Positions 33,484-41,276 of a DNA stretch of 64,000 nt are shown here, piece after piece (position 1 is the stretch's first letter; the number at the start of each line of letters is the position of its first letter). The notes under the pieces are model-generated. The model saw nothing but the letters and a program-made list of their open reading frames with translations, did not search any database and was not told the origin of the DNA. Position numbers and translations under genes: made by a program. The stretch is from Streptomyces sp. NBC_01775. Its GTDB lineage: Bacteria > Actinomycetota > Actinomycetes > Streptomycetales > Streptomycetaceae. The DNA lies in assembly GCF_035917675.1 (NCBI RefSeq), contig NZ_CP109104.1, positions 8,246,001 through 8,310,000 on the forward strand, given 5' to 3'.

Positions 33484-33999
33484 TCAGCGGCCGAGAAGCC
33501 GGTCGGCGATCTCCTCGACACGCTCCCGCAGGCCCTCCTGGCCCTTGCCGCCATCCAGCCGCTCACCGCCGATGACATACGTCGGCGTGCCCGTCACCCC
33601 GATCGCCTTGCCCTCCGCCTGGTCGGCGTCCACCGCCAGCAGGTGCCGCCCGTCGATCAGCGCCGTTTCGAATTCCTCCGCGTCCAGGCCCAGTTCGCGC
33701 GCGACCTCCAGCAGCAGTTCCTCACCCCGCTCGCCCAGCTCGCCGGTGCGCCCCAGCACGGCCTCGGCGTAGGCGTCGGCCCGGCCCTGCGCGTACGCCT
33801 CCTCGTACGCCTGCGCTGCCGCGTAGGCGTACTTGTGCTTCTCCAGCGGGAAGTGCCGCAGCCGGATCTCCAGCGCGTCCCCGTACCGCTCCCGCAGGGC
33901 ACTCAGGTCGGGCTGGGCGCGGTGACAGTCGGGGCACTGCAGTTCGCACCACACGTCAAGGGCGGTGCCGGCGGGCCCGGCGGCGGTGGTTTCGTCCAT
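33484..33999 (-). CDS. DsbA-family thioredoxin-fold oxidoreductase
   Basis: A 171-aa protein with active-site Cys-Pro-Asp-Cys (ELQCPDCHRAQ, about residues 20-30), a helical insert and the cis-proline loop VTGTPTYVIGG. It has no signal peptide, so it is cytosolic, unlike Gram-negative DsbA. It resembles the DSBA-like and FrnE-related mycobacterial proteins. The dithiol probably reduces or isomerises a partner, or serves as a mycothiol-linked oxidoreductase; this is inference. Confidence 0.85.
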   Translation of the reverse strand: MDETTAAGPAGTALDVWCELQCPDCHRAQPDLSALRERYGDALEIRLRHFPLEKHKYAYAAAQAYEEAYAQGRADAYAEAVLGRTGELGERGEELLLEVARELGLDAEEFETALIDGRHLLAVDADQAEGKAIGVTGTPTYVIGGERLDGGKGQEGLRERVEEIADRLLGR

Positions 34000-34102
34000 A
34001 GGGCCAGTCTCTCAGCCCTGAGAACGGCATCCGACCCGGAGATGTCCCTGAACCGCAGCCCGGCCATGGCTCGGACCGCCCGAACGGTGACAGGATGGAG
34101 AG

Positions 34103-34600
34103 ATGCTCACCACGACCGTCTGTGCCGCGCTCTCCGCCGCGGGCCTCGCTGTCGCCTTTCTGACGGCCTGGCGCCGCCGCTTCGTGGCCGCGACGCGTAT
34201 CGCCGCCTTCTCGCTGCTGCCCGTCGGGCTGGCGATGTCGGGGCTGGCCGGTCTCGGTGGCAAGATCGGCAAGGCATTCGGCACCTGGGCGACCGACCTG
34301 GTGCTCAAGCCCACCGTGTGGGCCGGATTCGGGGTGCTGGCCTGCGCCTTCCTGCTCTACGTCATCGCCCGCGTGGCCGGTGGCAGGGCCTCGGCCGCCG
34401 GTCCTGGCCGCAAGGAGCGCCGCGCGGCGGCCCGCGCCGAGCGGCCCCGCGCCACGGAACCCGCCGCCGGAGCGCCGTCCCTGACCCCCGGCGCCTCCGT
34501 CGCCAGGACCCCGGCGGCCCAGGCCAAGAAGCCCGCTGCCTCCGGTGGCGGCGAGGACTTCGCCGACATCGAGGCCATCCTCAAGAAGCACGGCATCTGA
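34103..34600 (+). CDS. Conserved membrane protein with a disordered tail
   Basis: A 165-aa protein with three helices in the first 95 residues, then a Lys/Arg/Ala/Pro-rich tail. It ends in the well-kept acidic-basic peptide FADIEAILKKHGI, a C-terminal mark I associate with a Streptomyces protein family. No enzyme motif. Part is often mislabelled as cellulose synthase in databases. Function unknown. It is followed by the accessory spot with the integrase tail. Confidence 0.72.
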   Translation: MLTTTVCAALSAAGLAVAFLTAWRRRFVAATRIAAFSLLPVGLAMSGLAGLGGKIGKAFGTWATDLVLKPTVWAGFGVLACAFLLYVIARVAGGRASAAGPGRKERRAAARAERPRATEPAAGAPSLTPGASVARTPAAQAKKPAASGGGEDFADIEAILKKHGI

Positions 34601-34657
34601 GAGCCGTACCAAGGGCCATCCGGCTCCCGCCGACATCCCTGGGAGATATTTGGGAGA

Positions 34658-34825
34658 TCAACTCTCCCGGGGAGTAGGCCCGAACTCCCGGCGCTCGATG
34701 ACCGGCGTCAGCGACGCCTCCCACATCGACTGCAACGACTCCGCAATCTTCAGCTCCATCGCGAGCGTCGTGTGACTGTAGGTGCCCTCCACGCCGGGCA
34801 GGTCGTGACCCGTCCGCTCCTCCAG
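34658..34825 (-). pseudogene. C-terminal fragment of a tyrosine-type phage integrase
   Basis: About 55 residues on the minus strand: LEERTGHDLPGVEGTYSH, then AMELKIAESLQSMWEASL. This matches the last part of actinobacterial tyrosine recombinases: the GH of box II, then the nucleophile tyrosine in TYSH, then the C-terminal helix with LWEASL. The frame ahead of it loses all similarity to integrases. The Arg-containing catalytic boxes are missing, so it is not functional. No tRNA or att repeat is visible beside it; the nearest tRNA array is 4.2 kb away. Confidence 0.72.
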
Positions 34826-34887
34826 GCGTTTTATGGGCCTGGTGCCCCTCCCGGCAAGCTTTGCCCTGTCGCGTCGTCCGGCACGCA

Positions 34888-34920
34888 CTCCCCCAAGCTC
34901 TCCGAGCAGGGGGTGCCCCC
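34888..34920. repeat. Palindromic repeat unit
   Basis: CTCCCCCAAGCTC and GAGCAGGGGG pair around TCC, followed by TGCCCCC. It is the first of three related units in the spot. Confidence 0.6.
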
Positions 34921-34950
34921 AGCGGCGTTGGCCAAAAGCCCTGGTGGCTC

Positions 34951-35001
34951 CTTCCCCAAGCTCTCAGCTTCTCCCCCGGCCTTCGGCCGGGAGGTGCCCC
35001 C
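34951..35001. repeat. Palindromic repeat unit
   Basis: The front half CTTCCCCAAGCTCTCAGC repeats the style of the previous unit. Then CTCCCCCGGCC pairs with GGCCGGGAG around TTC and is followed by GTGCCCCC. The core is the same as the repeats near 16.97, 55.36 and 59.13 kb. Confidence 0.65.
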
Positions 35002-35050
35002 AGAGCAGGGGAGGCCCCGATCAAGGGCTTCCGGCCGCCTTGCGATCGCA

Positions 35051-35101
35051 CGCTCCCCCACGCTCGGCTCCGCTCGCGCGGGCGGGCGGGCGGTGCCCCC
35101 A
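35051..35101. repeat. Palindromic repeat unit
   Basis: CGCTCCCCCACGCTCGG ... GCGGGCGGGCGG, then TGCCCCCA. It has the same ends as the two units before it, with a different centre (TCGGCTCCGCTCG). Confidence 0.55.
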
Positions 35102-35244
35102 CGACGACGCTCCTTCCGGGCAAACATTGCCGGTCACGGCACTAGCATGCCGCCGCTCCCAAGGTGGTATTTTTCCTGAACTAGACGCCCAACAGGGCAT
35201 GTTGCACGCGGGGGTGCGGCGGTCTGCGACATGATCCCCGCGAG

Positions 35245-35445
35245 ATGGACACCACGCCGAACTCCGCGATCGAGCTCGACGAGCCGCAACGCGCCGTAGC
35301 CGCGCCCCCCGCAACCGAGCCCCCGCCGCTCACCGAACCCAAGGGATGCCTGTACGCGCTCTCCCAACCCCCGCTGATGCTGTTCCTCGCCGTCATCGCC
35401 CTGCTGCTCGCCATCACCGGCGCCCACGACCTGATCTTCCTCTGA
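35245..35445 (+). CDS. Short membrane-tail protein of unknown function
   Basis: A 66-aa protein with an acidic, Pro-rich front of about 40 residues and one C-terminal helix (PLMLFLAVIALLLAITGAHD). Codon third positions are almost all G or C, in keeping with real coding. No strong ribosome site is seen. It is convergent with the CGNR regulator gene. No function can be proposed. Confidence 0.55.
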   Translation: MDTTPNSAIELDEPQRAVAAPPATEPPPLTEPKGCLYALSQPPLMLFLAVIALLLAITGAHDLIFL

Positions 35446-35487
35446 CCCGGCGGTAGCAGCGGGACGGGTGCAGGCGGGGACGGAGCC

Positions 35488-36057
35488 TCAGCTCTGACCC
35501 GCGCCCGCCGACTCCCGCTGCCGCGCCCGGTAGGCGGCGACATGCAGTCTGTTGCCACAGGTCCGGCTGTCGCAGTAGCGCCGTGAGCGGTTGCGGGACA
35601 GGTCGACGAAGGCGCGGCGGCAGTCGGGCGCCTCGCACCTGCGCAGCCGGTCGCGCTCCCCGGAGACGAGGAAGAAGGACAGCGCCATCCCGCCGTCCGC
35701 CGCCAGGTGCTGGGCAACCGAGGCGCCGGGGGCGAAGTAGTGGACGTGCCAGTCGTAGCCGTCATGGTCGGTGAGCTGGGGAGTCGTGCCCGCCTCCGCG
35801 ACCAACTCGTTGATCAGCCCGGCCGCCGTCCGGGCGTCGGGGGCCGCGAAGACCCGCGCGAAACGCTCCCGCACGGCGCGTACGCCCCGCAGGTCCGCTT
35901 CGGTGAGGGTGCCGACGTCGCTGACCTCGTTCCGCTCGACGAAGGAGCGCAGATCCGCCACGGTGGTCAGCCCGTCGGGGGTCTCCCCGTCCGCCGTGGT
36001 GTTCAGCAGGTCGACCGACTGGTCGAGCGCGCACCGGGTGTCGTGGTTGATCTGCAC
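35488..36057 (-). CDS. CGNR zinc-finger protein (ABATE domain), probable regulator
   Basis: A 189-aa protein. The N-terminal ABATE (DUF1470) domain, with NTTADGETPDGL and LINELVAEAGTTPQL, is followed by the C-terminal zinc finger CEAPDCRRAFVD and RYCDSRTCGNRLHVAAYRAR (about residues 152-180), whose CGNR names the family. It is predicted to bind nucleic acid as a stress-type regulator. The GTG reading VQINHDTRC was chosen because CAGGAG lies right before it; the ATG nine codons earlier places that ribosome site inside the gene. Confidence 0.87.
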   Translation of the reverse strand: MQINHDTRCALDQSVDLLNTTADGETPDGLTTVADLRSFVERNEVSDVGTLTEADLRGVRAVRERFARVFAAPDARTAAGLINELVAEAGTTPQLTDHDGYDWHVHYFAPGASVAQHLAADGGMALSFFLVSGERDRLRRCEAPDCRRAFVDLSRNRSRRYCDSRTCGNRLHVAAYRARQRESAGAGQS

Positions 36058-36127
36058 GGTCAGCTCCTGCCGTGTCGGGAACATCCTCCGGCCTGATGCG
36101 GTAAGAGCCTAGCCCGTTCCTGTCGTG

Positions 36128-36169
36128 GCGATGCCGCCGCCGCGTACGAGTGCGCGGCGGCGGCATCGC
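36128..36169 (-). terminator. Terminator after ssgB
   Basis: A perfect 17-base stem (GCGATGCCGCCGCCGCG and complement) with an 8-base loop, about 90 bases downstream of the ssgB stop on the minus strand. It is also just upstream of the CGNR gene's start. Confidence 0.8.
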
Positions 36170-36261
36170 TGTGTGCCGTACACGGGGTGGTGCGGCGGGC
36201 ACACGCCTGCCGGGCCCCGCAGCCGTCGCCCCGAGTCGGACGGCTGCGGTGACCGGCGGTC

Positions 36262-36675
36262 TCAGCTCTCGGCGAGGATGTGCGAGAGCTCGGTGTCGAG
36301 GTCGAAGTGACGGTGTTCGGTGCCGGGCGGCACCGCCGCGTCGGTCCGCTTGAGGAAGGATTCCAGCGCCCGCGCAGGGGCTTCGAGCAGCGCCTCGCCC
36401 TCCGGGGAGCTGAGGGCGATACAGGCCACGGACTGGCCGTGACTGCGGGATGGCCAGACCCGTACGTCACCGGTGCCCGTGGGCCGGTGCAGGCCCTCGG
36501 CCAGGAGGTCGCGGGCGAAGACCCACTCCACGGTCTCCTCCGCGCCGGTATGGAAGGTGGCGTGCACGGCGTAGGGGTCCGCCGTGTCATACCGCAGGCC
36601 CGCGGGTACAGGCAGTGAGGACTCGCTCGAAACAACGAGGCGCAGGTGCAGCTCACAGCTCACCGTTGTGTTCAT
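36262..36675 (-). CDS. ssgB: Sporulation-specific cell division protein SsgB
   Basis: A 137-aa SsgA-like protein. In Streptomyces, SsgB is membrane-recruited by SsgA and positions FtsZ at sporulation septa. Family marks include MNTTVSCELHLRLVVSSESSLPVPAGLRYD, DPYAVHATFHTGAEETVEWVFARDLL and the RVWPSRSHGQ run, all near-identical to the conserved SsgB as I know it. It is exactly the length of S. coelicolor SsgB. The ATG has only a weak AAAGG ahead. ssgB is described as dependent on a stress sigma factor (SigH), and a candidate site is noted upstream. Confidence 0.96.
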   Translation of the reverse strand: MNTTVSCELHLRLVVSSESSLPVPAGLRYDTADPYAVHATFHTGAEETVEWVFARDLLAEGLHRPTGTGDVRVWPSRSHGQSVACIALSSPEGEALLEAPARALESFLKRTDAAVPPGTEHRHFDLDTELSHILAES

Positions 36676-36736
36676 AAGCGCCAGGGCCTTTCGCTCAGTG
36701 TGCGCTCGGGGATTCGCACGTCGGCGCAATCGACAT

Positions 36737-36760
36737 GCCACCTACGCGCCGGTTGTAAAC
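36737..36760 (-). promoter_or_regulatory. Candidate stress-sigma promoter of ssgB
   Basis: On the minus strand, GTTT is followed after 14 bases by GGTGGC, 60-85 bases before the ssgB ATG. This resembles the SigB/SigH class pattern (GTTT-N14-16-GGGTAC), but with three mismatches in the -10. The expectation of SigH control comes from published work on ssgB; the match here is weak. Confidence 0.35.
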
Positions 36761-36875
36761 CCCTCTGACCGATTTGTGCGGAATCAGGTCCTTCGTATGG
36801 CCCTTGTGGGATTTGCGCCGTGCCGCCATTCCAGTGATCCGCCGTGACCGAAATGTGTCAGGTACCTTGGCCAGT

Positions 36876-37217
36876 ATGAGTGCGGAGAGTGACGAAAAGC
36901 CGCTTGGGTCCCGCGCGCCGAGCTTCATTCAGGCGTCGCGTCCGCTGCATCTGAGCTGGCGTGCCGGAATCTTCCTGGTGGGCCTGGCGATCGTGGTCGC
37001 CGGGGTCATCATGCTGCCCCTGCCGGGGCCCGGCTGGCTGGTGATCTTCGGCGGCATGGCGGTGTGGGGCACCGAGTTCATCTGGGCCCAGCACGTCCTG
37101 CGCTGGACAAGGCGCAAGGTGCACGTGGGGACCGAGTGGCTGAAGGCCCGTCGCGCCGAGCGGCGGGAGCGCAAGAAGACCCGTCGGGAGTCCAAGGCAT
37201 CCGCTGACATGGGGTAA
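36876..37217 (+). CDS. Small membrane protein with PGPGW motif (TIGR02611 type)
   Basis: A 113-aa protein with two helices (about residues 32-50 and 55-75) separated by the LPLPGPGWLVIFGG signature that defines the family. A strongly basic C-terminal tail (RRAERRERKKTRRESK) follows. It is found in many actinobacteria and has no assigned function. The ATG reading MSAESDEK is used; TACCTT lies about ten bases before it, so the transcript may be leaderless. The stop is 17 bases before a tRNA gene. Confidence 0.8.
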   Translation: MSAESDEKPLGSRAPSFIQASRPLHLSWRAGIFLVGLAIVVAGVIMLPLPGPGWLVIFGGMAVWGTEFIWAQHVLRWTRRKVHVGTEWLKARRAERRERKKTRRESKASADMG

Positions 37218-37233
37218 TGTTGGGCGCGCCAAC

Positions 37234-37305
37234 GGGCGATTAGCTCAGTGGGAGAGCGCTTCGTTCACACCGAAGAGGTCACTGGTTCGAACCCAGTATC
37301 GCCCA
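37234..37305 (+). tRNA. tRNA-Val (CAC), first copy
   Basis: Acceptor GGGCGAT/ATCGCCC, D arm GCTCAGTGGGAGAGC, anticodon stem-loop CTTCGTTCACACCGAAG giving CAC, T arm CTGGTTCGAACCCAG, discriminator A and no genomic CCA. Confidence 0.95.
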
Positions 37306-37310
37306 CCGCG

Positions 37311-37350
37311 CAGCGGGGCCCAGAAGCCGTACGGCTTCTGGGCCCCGCTG
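37311..37350 (+). terminator. Perfect 40-base palindrome after tRNA-Val
   Basis: CAGCGGGGCCCAGAAGCCGT is followed directly by its exact complement, a 20-base stem without unpaired loop bases. It is placed five bases after the tRNA and is the obvious transcription stop. It is also just before the ribosome site of the next gene. Confidence 0.8.
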
Positions 37351-37373
37351 GCATATCCGACGGAGGTGCGCCC

Positions 37374-37835
37374 GTGGCCCTGCACCGCTACCGCTTCCGC
37401 GCGGAATGGAAGCTGGCGGCTCCCGCCTCCCGGGTCTTCGCCCTCCTTGAACGCGCCGAGGCGTATCCCGAGTGGTGGCCACAGGTCCGCGCCATCGCCC
37501 GTGCCGACGAGGGCAGCGGCACCGGCCGCTTCCGTTCGGTACTTCCTTACGTGCTCTCCGTAAGCGCCACTATGAGCCGGTACGACCCCGAAGCGGGCGT
37601 GCTGGAGATCCGTATGCACGGGGATCTGGAGGGCTGGGCGCGCTGGACCGTGCGGGAACGGGGCGAGGGGGCCTGCGTGGCGCTCTTCGATCAGGACGTG
37701 GAGGTGCGCAAGCCTCTGCTGCGTCTGCTCGCCGTGCCCGGGCGGCCCTTCTTCGCCGCGAACCACGCGCTGATGATGCGCAGCGGGCTGCGCGGTCTGC
37801 GAGCCCTGCTGAGAAGGGGTTTGGATGAAGAGTGA
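37374..37835 (+). CDS. SRPBCC-family (START-like) protein, polyketide cyclase/dehydrase type
   Basis: A 153-aa small-ligand-binding fold protein. The N-terminal YRFRAEWKLAAPASRVFALLERAEAYPEWWPQVRAI is the classic start of the polyketide_cyc2 family, with its conserved Tyr-Pro-x-Trp-Trp. GGAGG lies seven bases before the GTG. It sits between two identical tRNA-Val genes. Such proteins bind lipids or aromatic compounds; neither an enzymatic residue nor a biosynthetic context is present, so the role is open. Confidence 0.83.
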   Translation: MALHRYRFRAEWKLAAPASRVFALLERAEAYPEWWPQVRAIARADEGSGTGRFRSVLPYVLSVSATMSRYDPEAGVLEIRMHGDLEGWARWTVRERGEGACVALFDQDVEVRKPLLRLLAVPGRPFFAANHALMMRSGLRGLRALLRRGLDEE

Positions 37836-37886
37836 GGCGCCCTGTATTGTTCTGCACGTGCCGCACCGCGAGGGGCGGAACACCCG

Positions 37887-37958
37887 GGGCGATTAGCTCA
37901 GTGGGAGAGCGCTTCGTTCACACCGAAGAGGTCACTGGTTCGAACCCAGTATCGCCCA
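37887..37958 (+). tRNA. tRNA-Val (CAC), second copy
   Basis: Identical over all 72 bases to the copy 653 bases upstream. The identity stops within a few bases on either side, so only the tRNA, not its surroundings, is duplicated or conserved. Confidence 0.95.
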
Positions 37959-37972
37959 CCCCGAGTTCACAC

Positions 37973-38009
37973 AGAGGCCGTGCCGTCAGCAGACGGAGCG
38001 GCCTCTTTC
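37973..38009 (+). terminator. Terminator after the second tRNA-Val
   Basis: AGAGGCCG pairs with CGGCCTCT, with an inner CCGTC/GACGG stem, followed by TTTCG. Confidence 0.7.
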
Positions 38010-38121
38010 GTGTGTCCGGTGTACCGGTCCCGCCCTGCGCCGACTGCCCTCAACCCCGCCCGTTTGCGGTGCCGTTCCCTGGTGAGGAGAAGGGAGGGAC
38101 GGCCCGGAGACGGAGACCCTG

Positions 38122-39042
38122 ATGCGAGTCGGCGCCGACGACGGCGATGAGATCCACTGGCGGCGCGAGCTGCCCGAGAGCAACAGCGCTGCGGCCTGGC
38201 GTGCCCGGCAGAAGCTGGGCGCCGCCGCCCGCGCCATGCTGCGCGCCGGAGCCCTGGCCGCCCACGAGCGTGCCGGATACCACGGCGCCCGCCACGAGCG
38301 GCGGGCCGACGCATACGCAGAGCTGGCCCGCTTCGAGGAAGGGAGCGGCGAGGGCGCCGGCGGACGGCTGCTGAGGGCCCGCCTCCCCGTCGCGACGGAA
38401 GCCGCACGACGACCCCTTGTCGCCCTCGGCAAAGCCCTGCGCGCGACGGCCGACGCCGTGAGCTCCTACCGCTCCACGGGGGCGACCGAGCACTTCGACG
38501 CCGTACGCGAACACGGGGTCTGCCAGGAGCTGACGGACTCGGTGTGCCAGCTGGTGCGCGGCACCGAGGGCGTGCGGATCACGCTGCTCTGGTCCGCCTC
38601 GGCAGGTGGCCCTCTCGGCTGCCCGGCCCGGCCCGCACCCGTCGTCTTCACCCCCGGCGACCTGCCCGCGCTGGAGCTGGCCGGGCGGCACTACACGCGC
38701 GCCGAACCCTCCGTCCCCGTCCGGGTGACGGGCGCCGTGGTGCGGCTGCGCCGCGCGGAACCCTCCGGGTCGGGCTCCGTGCGGCTGAAGGTGCTGGCGG
38801 GGGCCGAGGTGGTACAGGTACGGGCGCGCCTTGAGGAGGACGACTACCGCGTCGCCGTTCACGCGCACCTGGCCGGGCTGCCGCTGCGGCTGAGCGGACT
38901 GCTGGAGAGCAGAGGCGGATTCCGCCGCCTGAGCGGAGCGCACGGCGTGGTCCCCGTGCCCGCGCCCGAGGACGCACGTGAGCGGCTGCTCAAACAGCTC
39001 CGCCACGGCCTCGACGGCCTCGAGTGCGGGCTCGGCGGCTGA
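38122..39042 (+). CDS. Conserved protein of unknown function
   Basis: A 306-aa protein I do not recognise by function. The N-terminal third is helical and Arg/Ala/Glu-rich ([16 protein letters not shown]). The middle holds [20 protein letters not shown]. The C-terminal third is beta-rich, with [31 protein letters not shown], then [17 protein letters not shown], which looks like a small binding domain. There is no signal peptide or membrane helix. Homologues in other Streptomyces at this place are likely. It ends 95 bases before thrS and could share its message. Confidence 0.7.
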   Translation: MRVGADDGDEIHWRRELPESNSAAAWRARQKLGAAARAMLRAGALAAHERAGYHGARHERRADAYAELARFEEGSGEGAGGRLLRARLPVATEAARRPLVALGKALRATADAVSSYRSTGATEHFDAVREHGVCQELTDSVCQLVRGTEGVRITLLWSASAGGPLGCPARPAPVVFTPGDLPALELAGRHYTRAEPSVPVRVTGAVVRLRRAEPSGSGSVRLKVLAGAEVVQVRARLEEDDYRVAVHAHLAGLPLRLSGLLESRGGFRRLSGAHGVVPVPAPEDARERLLKQLRHGLDGLECGLGG

Positions 39043-39137
39043 GCACACGACCGTTTCGCGGTACGGCACCGCGGCTCGGTACGATTCGACGGCGCGGCGA
39101 GTGTCCGCGTATTCCAGGCAAGAGTCAGGAGAGACCG

Positions 39138-41120
39138 GTGTCAGACGTCCGTGTGACCATCCAACGCGATTCCGAGCGGGAAGAGCGCGTGGTGACGACG
39201 GGCACTTCGGCCGCCGTGCTCTTCGAGGGCGAGCGCTCGGTGGTCGCAGTCCGCGCCGGGGGCGAGCTGAAGGACCTCGCCTACGAGCCGTCGGACGGCG
39301 AGGAGATCGAGCCCGTCGACCTCGCCAGCGACGACGGCCTGGACATCCTGCGCCACTCCACCGCCCACGTCATGGCACAGGCCGTGCAGGAGCTGTTCCC
39401 GGAGGCCAAGCTCGGCATCGGCCCGCCCATCAAGGACGGCTTCTACTACGACTTCGACGTGGCCGAGCCCTTCACTCCCGAGGACCTCAAGCGCATCGAG
39501 AAGAAGATGCAGCAGATCCAGAAGCAGGGGCAGCGCTTCTCCCGCCGCGTCACCACGGATGAGGACGCGCGCGTCGAGTTGGCAGACGAGCCGTACAAGC
39601 TGGAGCTGATCGGCCTCAAGGGCAGCGCCGCTGACGCGGCGGAGGGCGCCTCGGCCGAGGTCGGCGGCGGCGAGCTGACCATCTACGACAACCTCGACCC
39701 CAAGAGCGGCGAGCTGTGCTGGAAGGACCTGTGCCGGGGCCCGCACCTGCCCAGCACCCGGATGATCCCGGTCTTCAAGCTGATGCGCTCGGCCGCCGCC
39801 TACTGGCGAGGCAGCGAGAAGAACCCGCAGCTCCAGCGGATCTACGGCACCGCCTGGCCCAGCAAGGACGAGCTGAAGGCGTACCTCGAATTCCTCGCCG
39901 AGGCCGAGAAGCGTGACCACCGCAAGCTCGGCAGCGAGCTGGACCTCTTCTCCATCCCCGAGGAACTGGGCTCCGGCCTCGCCGTCTTCCACCCCAAGGG
40001 CGGCGTCGTCCGCAAGGTGATGGAGGACTACTCACGCAAGCGCCACGAGGAGTCGGGGTACGACTTCGTCAACACCCCGCACATCACCAAGGAGAAGCTC
40101 TTCGAGGTCTCCGGGCATCTGCCGCACTACGCGGACGGCATGTTCCCGCCCCTTCAGTTCGACGGGCAGGACTACCGCCTCAAGGCGATGAACTGCCCCA
40201 TGCACAACCTCATCTTCCGGGCGCGGGGACGCTCGTACCGCGAACTGCCGTTGCGCTTGTTCGAGTTCGGCACCGTCTACCGCTACGAGAAGTCCGGCGT
40301 CGTGCACGGGCTCACCCGGGCGCGCGGGTTCACCCAGGACGACTCGCACATCTACTGCACCAAGGAGCAGATGCCGGACGAGCTGGACAGCCTGCTCACC
40401 TTCGTCCTGAACCTGCTGCGCGACTACGGCCTCTCCGACTTCTACCTGGAGCTGTCCACCCGCGACCCCGAGTCGGACAAGTTCATGGGGACCGACGAGG
40501 AGTGGGAGGAGGCCACCGACGCGCTGCGGCAGGCCGCCGGCAAGCAGGGGCTTGAGCTGGTCATGGACCCGGGCGGCGCGGCCTTCTACGGGCCGAAGAT
40601 CTCCGTCCAGGCGCGGGACGCCATCGGCAGGACCTGGCAGATGTCCACGATCCAGGTCGACTTCCAGCAGCCGCAGCGCTTCGGGCTGGAGTACACGGCG
40701 GCCGACGGCTCCCGGCAGCAGCCGGTGATGATCCACAGGGCATTGTTCGGGAGCATCGAGCGGTTCTTCGCCGTGCTCCTGGAGCACTACGCGGGCGCCT
40801 TCCCGGCATGGCTCGCACCTGTGCAGGCGGTCGGCATCCCGATCGGTGACGATCACGTGCCGTACCTGGAGGAGTTCGCGGGCGCCGCGAAGGCCGCCGG
40901 GCTGCGGATGGAGGTCGACTCCTCGTCGGACCGGATGCAGAAGAAGATCAGAAACGCGCAGAAGAGCAAGGTCCCGTTCATGGTGATCGCGGGTGACGAG
41001 GACGTCGCCAACGGCGCGGTGTCCTTCCGCTACCGGGACGGGACGCAGAAGAACGGCATCTCGCGCGACGAGGCGATCCGGGAGATCGTTGACGCGGTGG
41101 AGCGCCGAGTCCAGGTGTGA
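39138..41120 (+). CDS. thrS: Threonyl-tRNA synthetase
   Basis: A 660-aa class II synthetase charging tRNA-Thr. An N-terminal TGS-like domain (residues 1-65) is followed by the editing domain with [11 protein letters not shown] (about 77-87) and later CRGPHLPST, which carry the zinc/hydrolysis residues. The catalytic core has NTPHI, then motif 2 ([30 protein letters not shown]) and motif 3 ([13 protein letters not shown]). The anticodon-binding domain starts near 560 ([15 protein letters not shown]). AGGAGA lies six bases before the GTG chosen; a longer frame is open upstream but has no ribosome site. No T-box leader is seen. A CRISPR-like relic begins two bases after the stop. Confidence 0.96.
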   Translation: MSDVRVTIQRDSEREERVVTTGTSAAVLFEGERSVVAVRAGGELKDLAYEPSDGEEIEPVDLASDDGLDILRHSTAHVMAQAVQELFPEAKLGIGPPIKDGFYYDFDVAEPFTPEDLKRIEKKMQQIQKQGQRFSRRVTTDEDARVELADEPYKLELIGLKGSAADAAEGASAEVGGGELTIYDNLDPKSGELCWKDLCRGPHLPSTRMIPVFKLMRSAAAYWRGSEKNPQLQRIYGTAWPSKDELKAYLEFLAEAEKRDHRKLGSELDLFSIPEELGSGLAVFHPKGGVVRKVMEDYSRKRHEESGYDFVNTPHITKEKLFEVSGHLPHYADGMFPPLQFDGQDYRLKAMNCPMHNLIFRARGRSYRELPLRLFEFGTVYRYEKSGVVHGLTRARGFTQDDSHIYCTKEQMPDELDSLLTFVLNLLRDYGLSDFYLELSTRDPESDKFMGTDEEWEEATDALRQAAGKQGLELVMDPGGAAFYGPKISVQARDAIGRTWQMSTIQVDFQQPQRFGLEYTAADGSRQQPVMIHRALFGSIERFFAVLLEHYAGAFPAWLAPVQAVGIPIGDDHVPYLEEFAGAAKAAGLRMEVDSSSDRMQKKIRNAQKSKVPFMVIAGDEDVANGAVSFRYRDGTQKNGISRDEAIREIVDAVERRVQV

Positions 41121-41121
41121 T

Positions 41122-41211
41122 GTGTGGCCCCGCACGCGCGGGGATGGTCCACGCTCGGTCGAGCCGAAAGGGGCTCGGTGGATGTGGCCCCCGCAAACGC
41201 GGGGTTGAGGG
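41122..41211 (+). CRISPR. Two-repeat type I-E CRISPR relic
   Basis: The first repeat, 41122-41150, is 29 bases: GTGTGG, stem CCCCGC, loop ACGC, stem GCGGGG, then ATGGTCC. This is the usual Streptomyces I-E repeat style. A second, decayed repeat, 41183-41211, keeps the stem CCCCGC-N4-GCGGGG exactly 61 bases on, but its ends are changed (TTGAGGG instead of ATGGTCC). The gap is exactly 32 bases, the standard I-E spacer length. No cas genes are in the window. It may also now act as the thrS transcription terminator. Confidence 0.65.
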
Positions 41212-41276
41212 GCGGTCCGCTGTGCGGGCCGCCCCCTCGTCGTGTCCCGCGCCGCCAGGCGCATAAGCTGGCGCGC

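Larger units (their letters stand above)
34826..35244. other. Gene-free stretch packed with palindromic repeats
   Basis: No gene is supported. It contains at least three palindromic units of one style (CTCCCCCA..., central inverted repeat, ...GGGTGCCCCC), listed separately, and ends with a short AT-richer part near 35158-35185 that may hold the promoter of the next small gene. Confidence 0.6.

Noticed and set aside
34103..34600. Cellulose synthase label for the 165-aa membrane protein
   Set aside because: There is no glycosyltransferase domain; only three helices and a tail are present.
34601..35244. Integrative element with att sites
   Set aside because: Only an integrase tail is present. 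No second copy of any tRNA end or long direct repeat flanks a segment here.
39043..39137. T-box leader before thrS
   Set aside because: Only 95 bases are available and no T-box sequence or terminator-antiterminator pair is visible.
41124..41276. Extended N-terminus of the HIT protein (MAPHARGWSTLGRAERG type)
   Set aside because: This is a translation of CRISPR-like repeats, a known misannotation pattern. The ATG at 41277 gives the normal family start.
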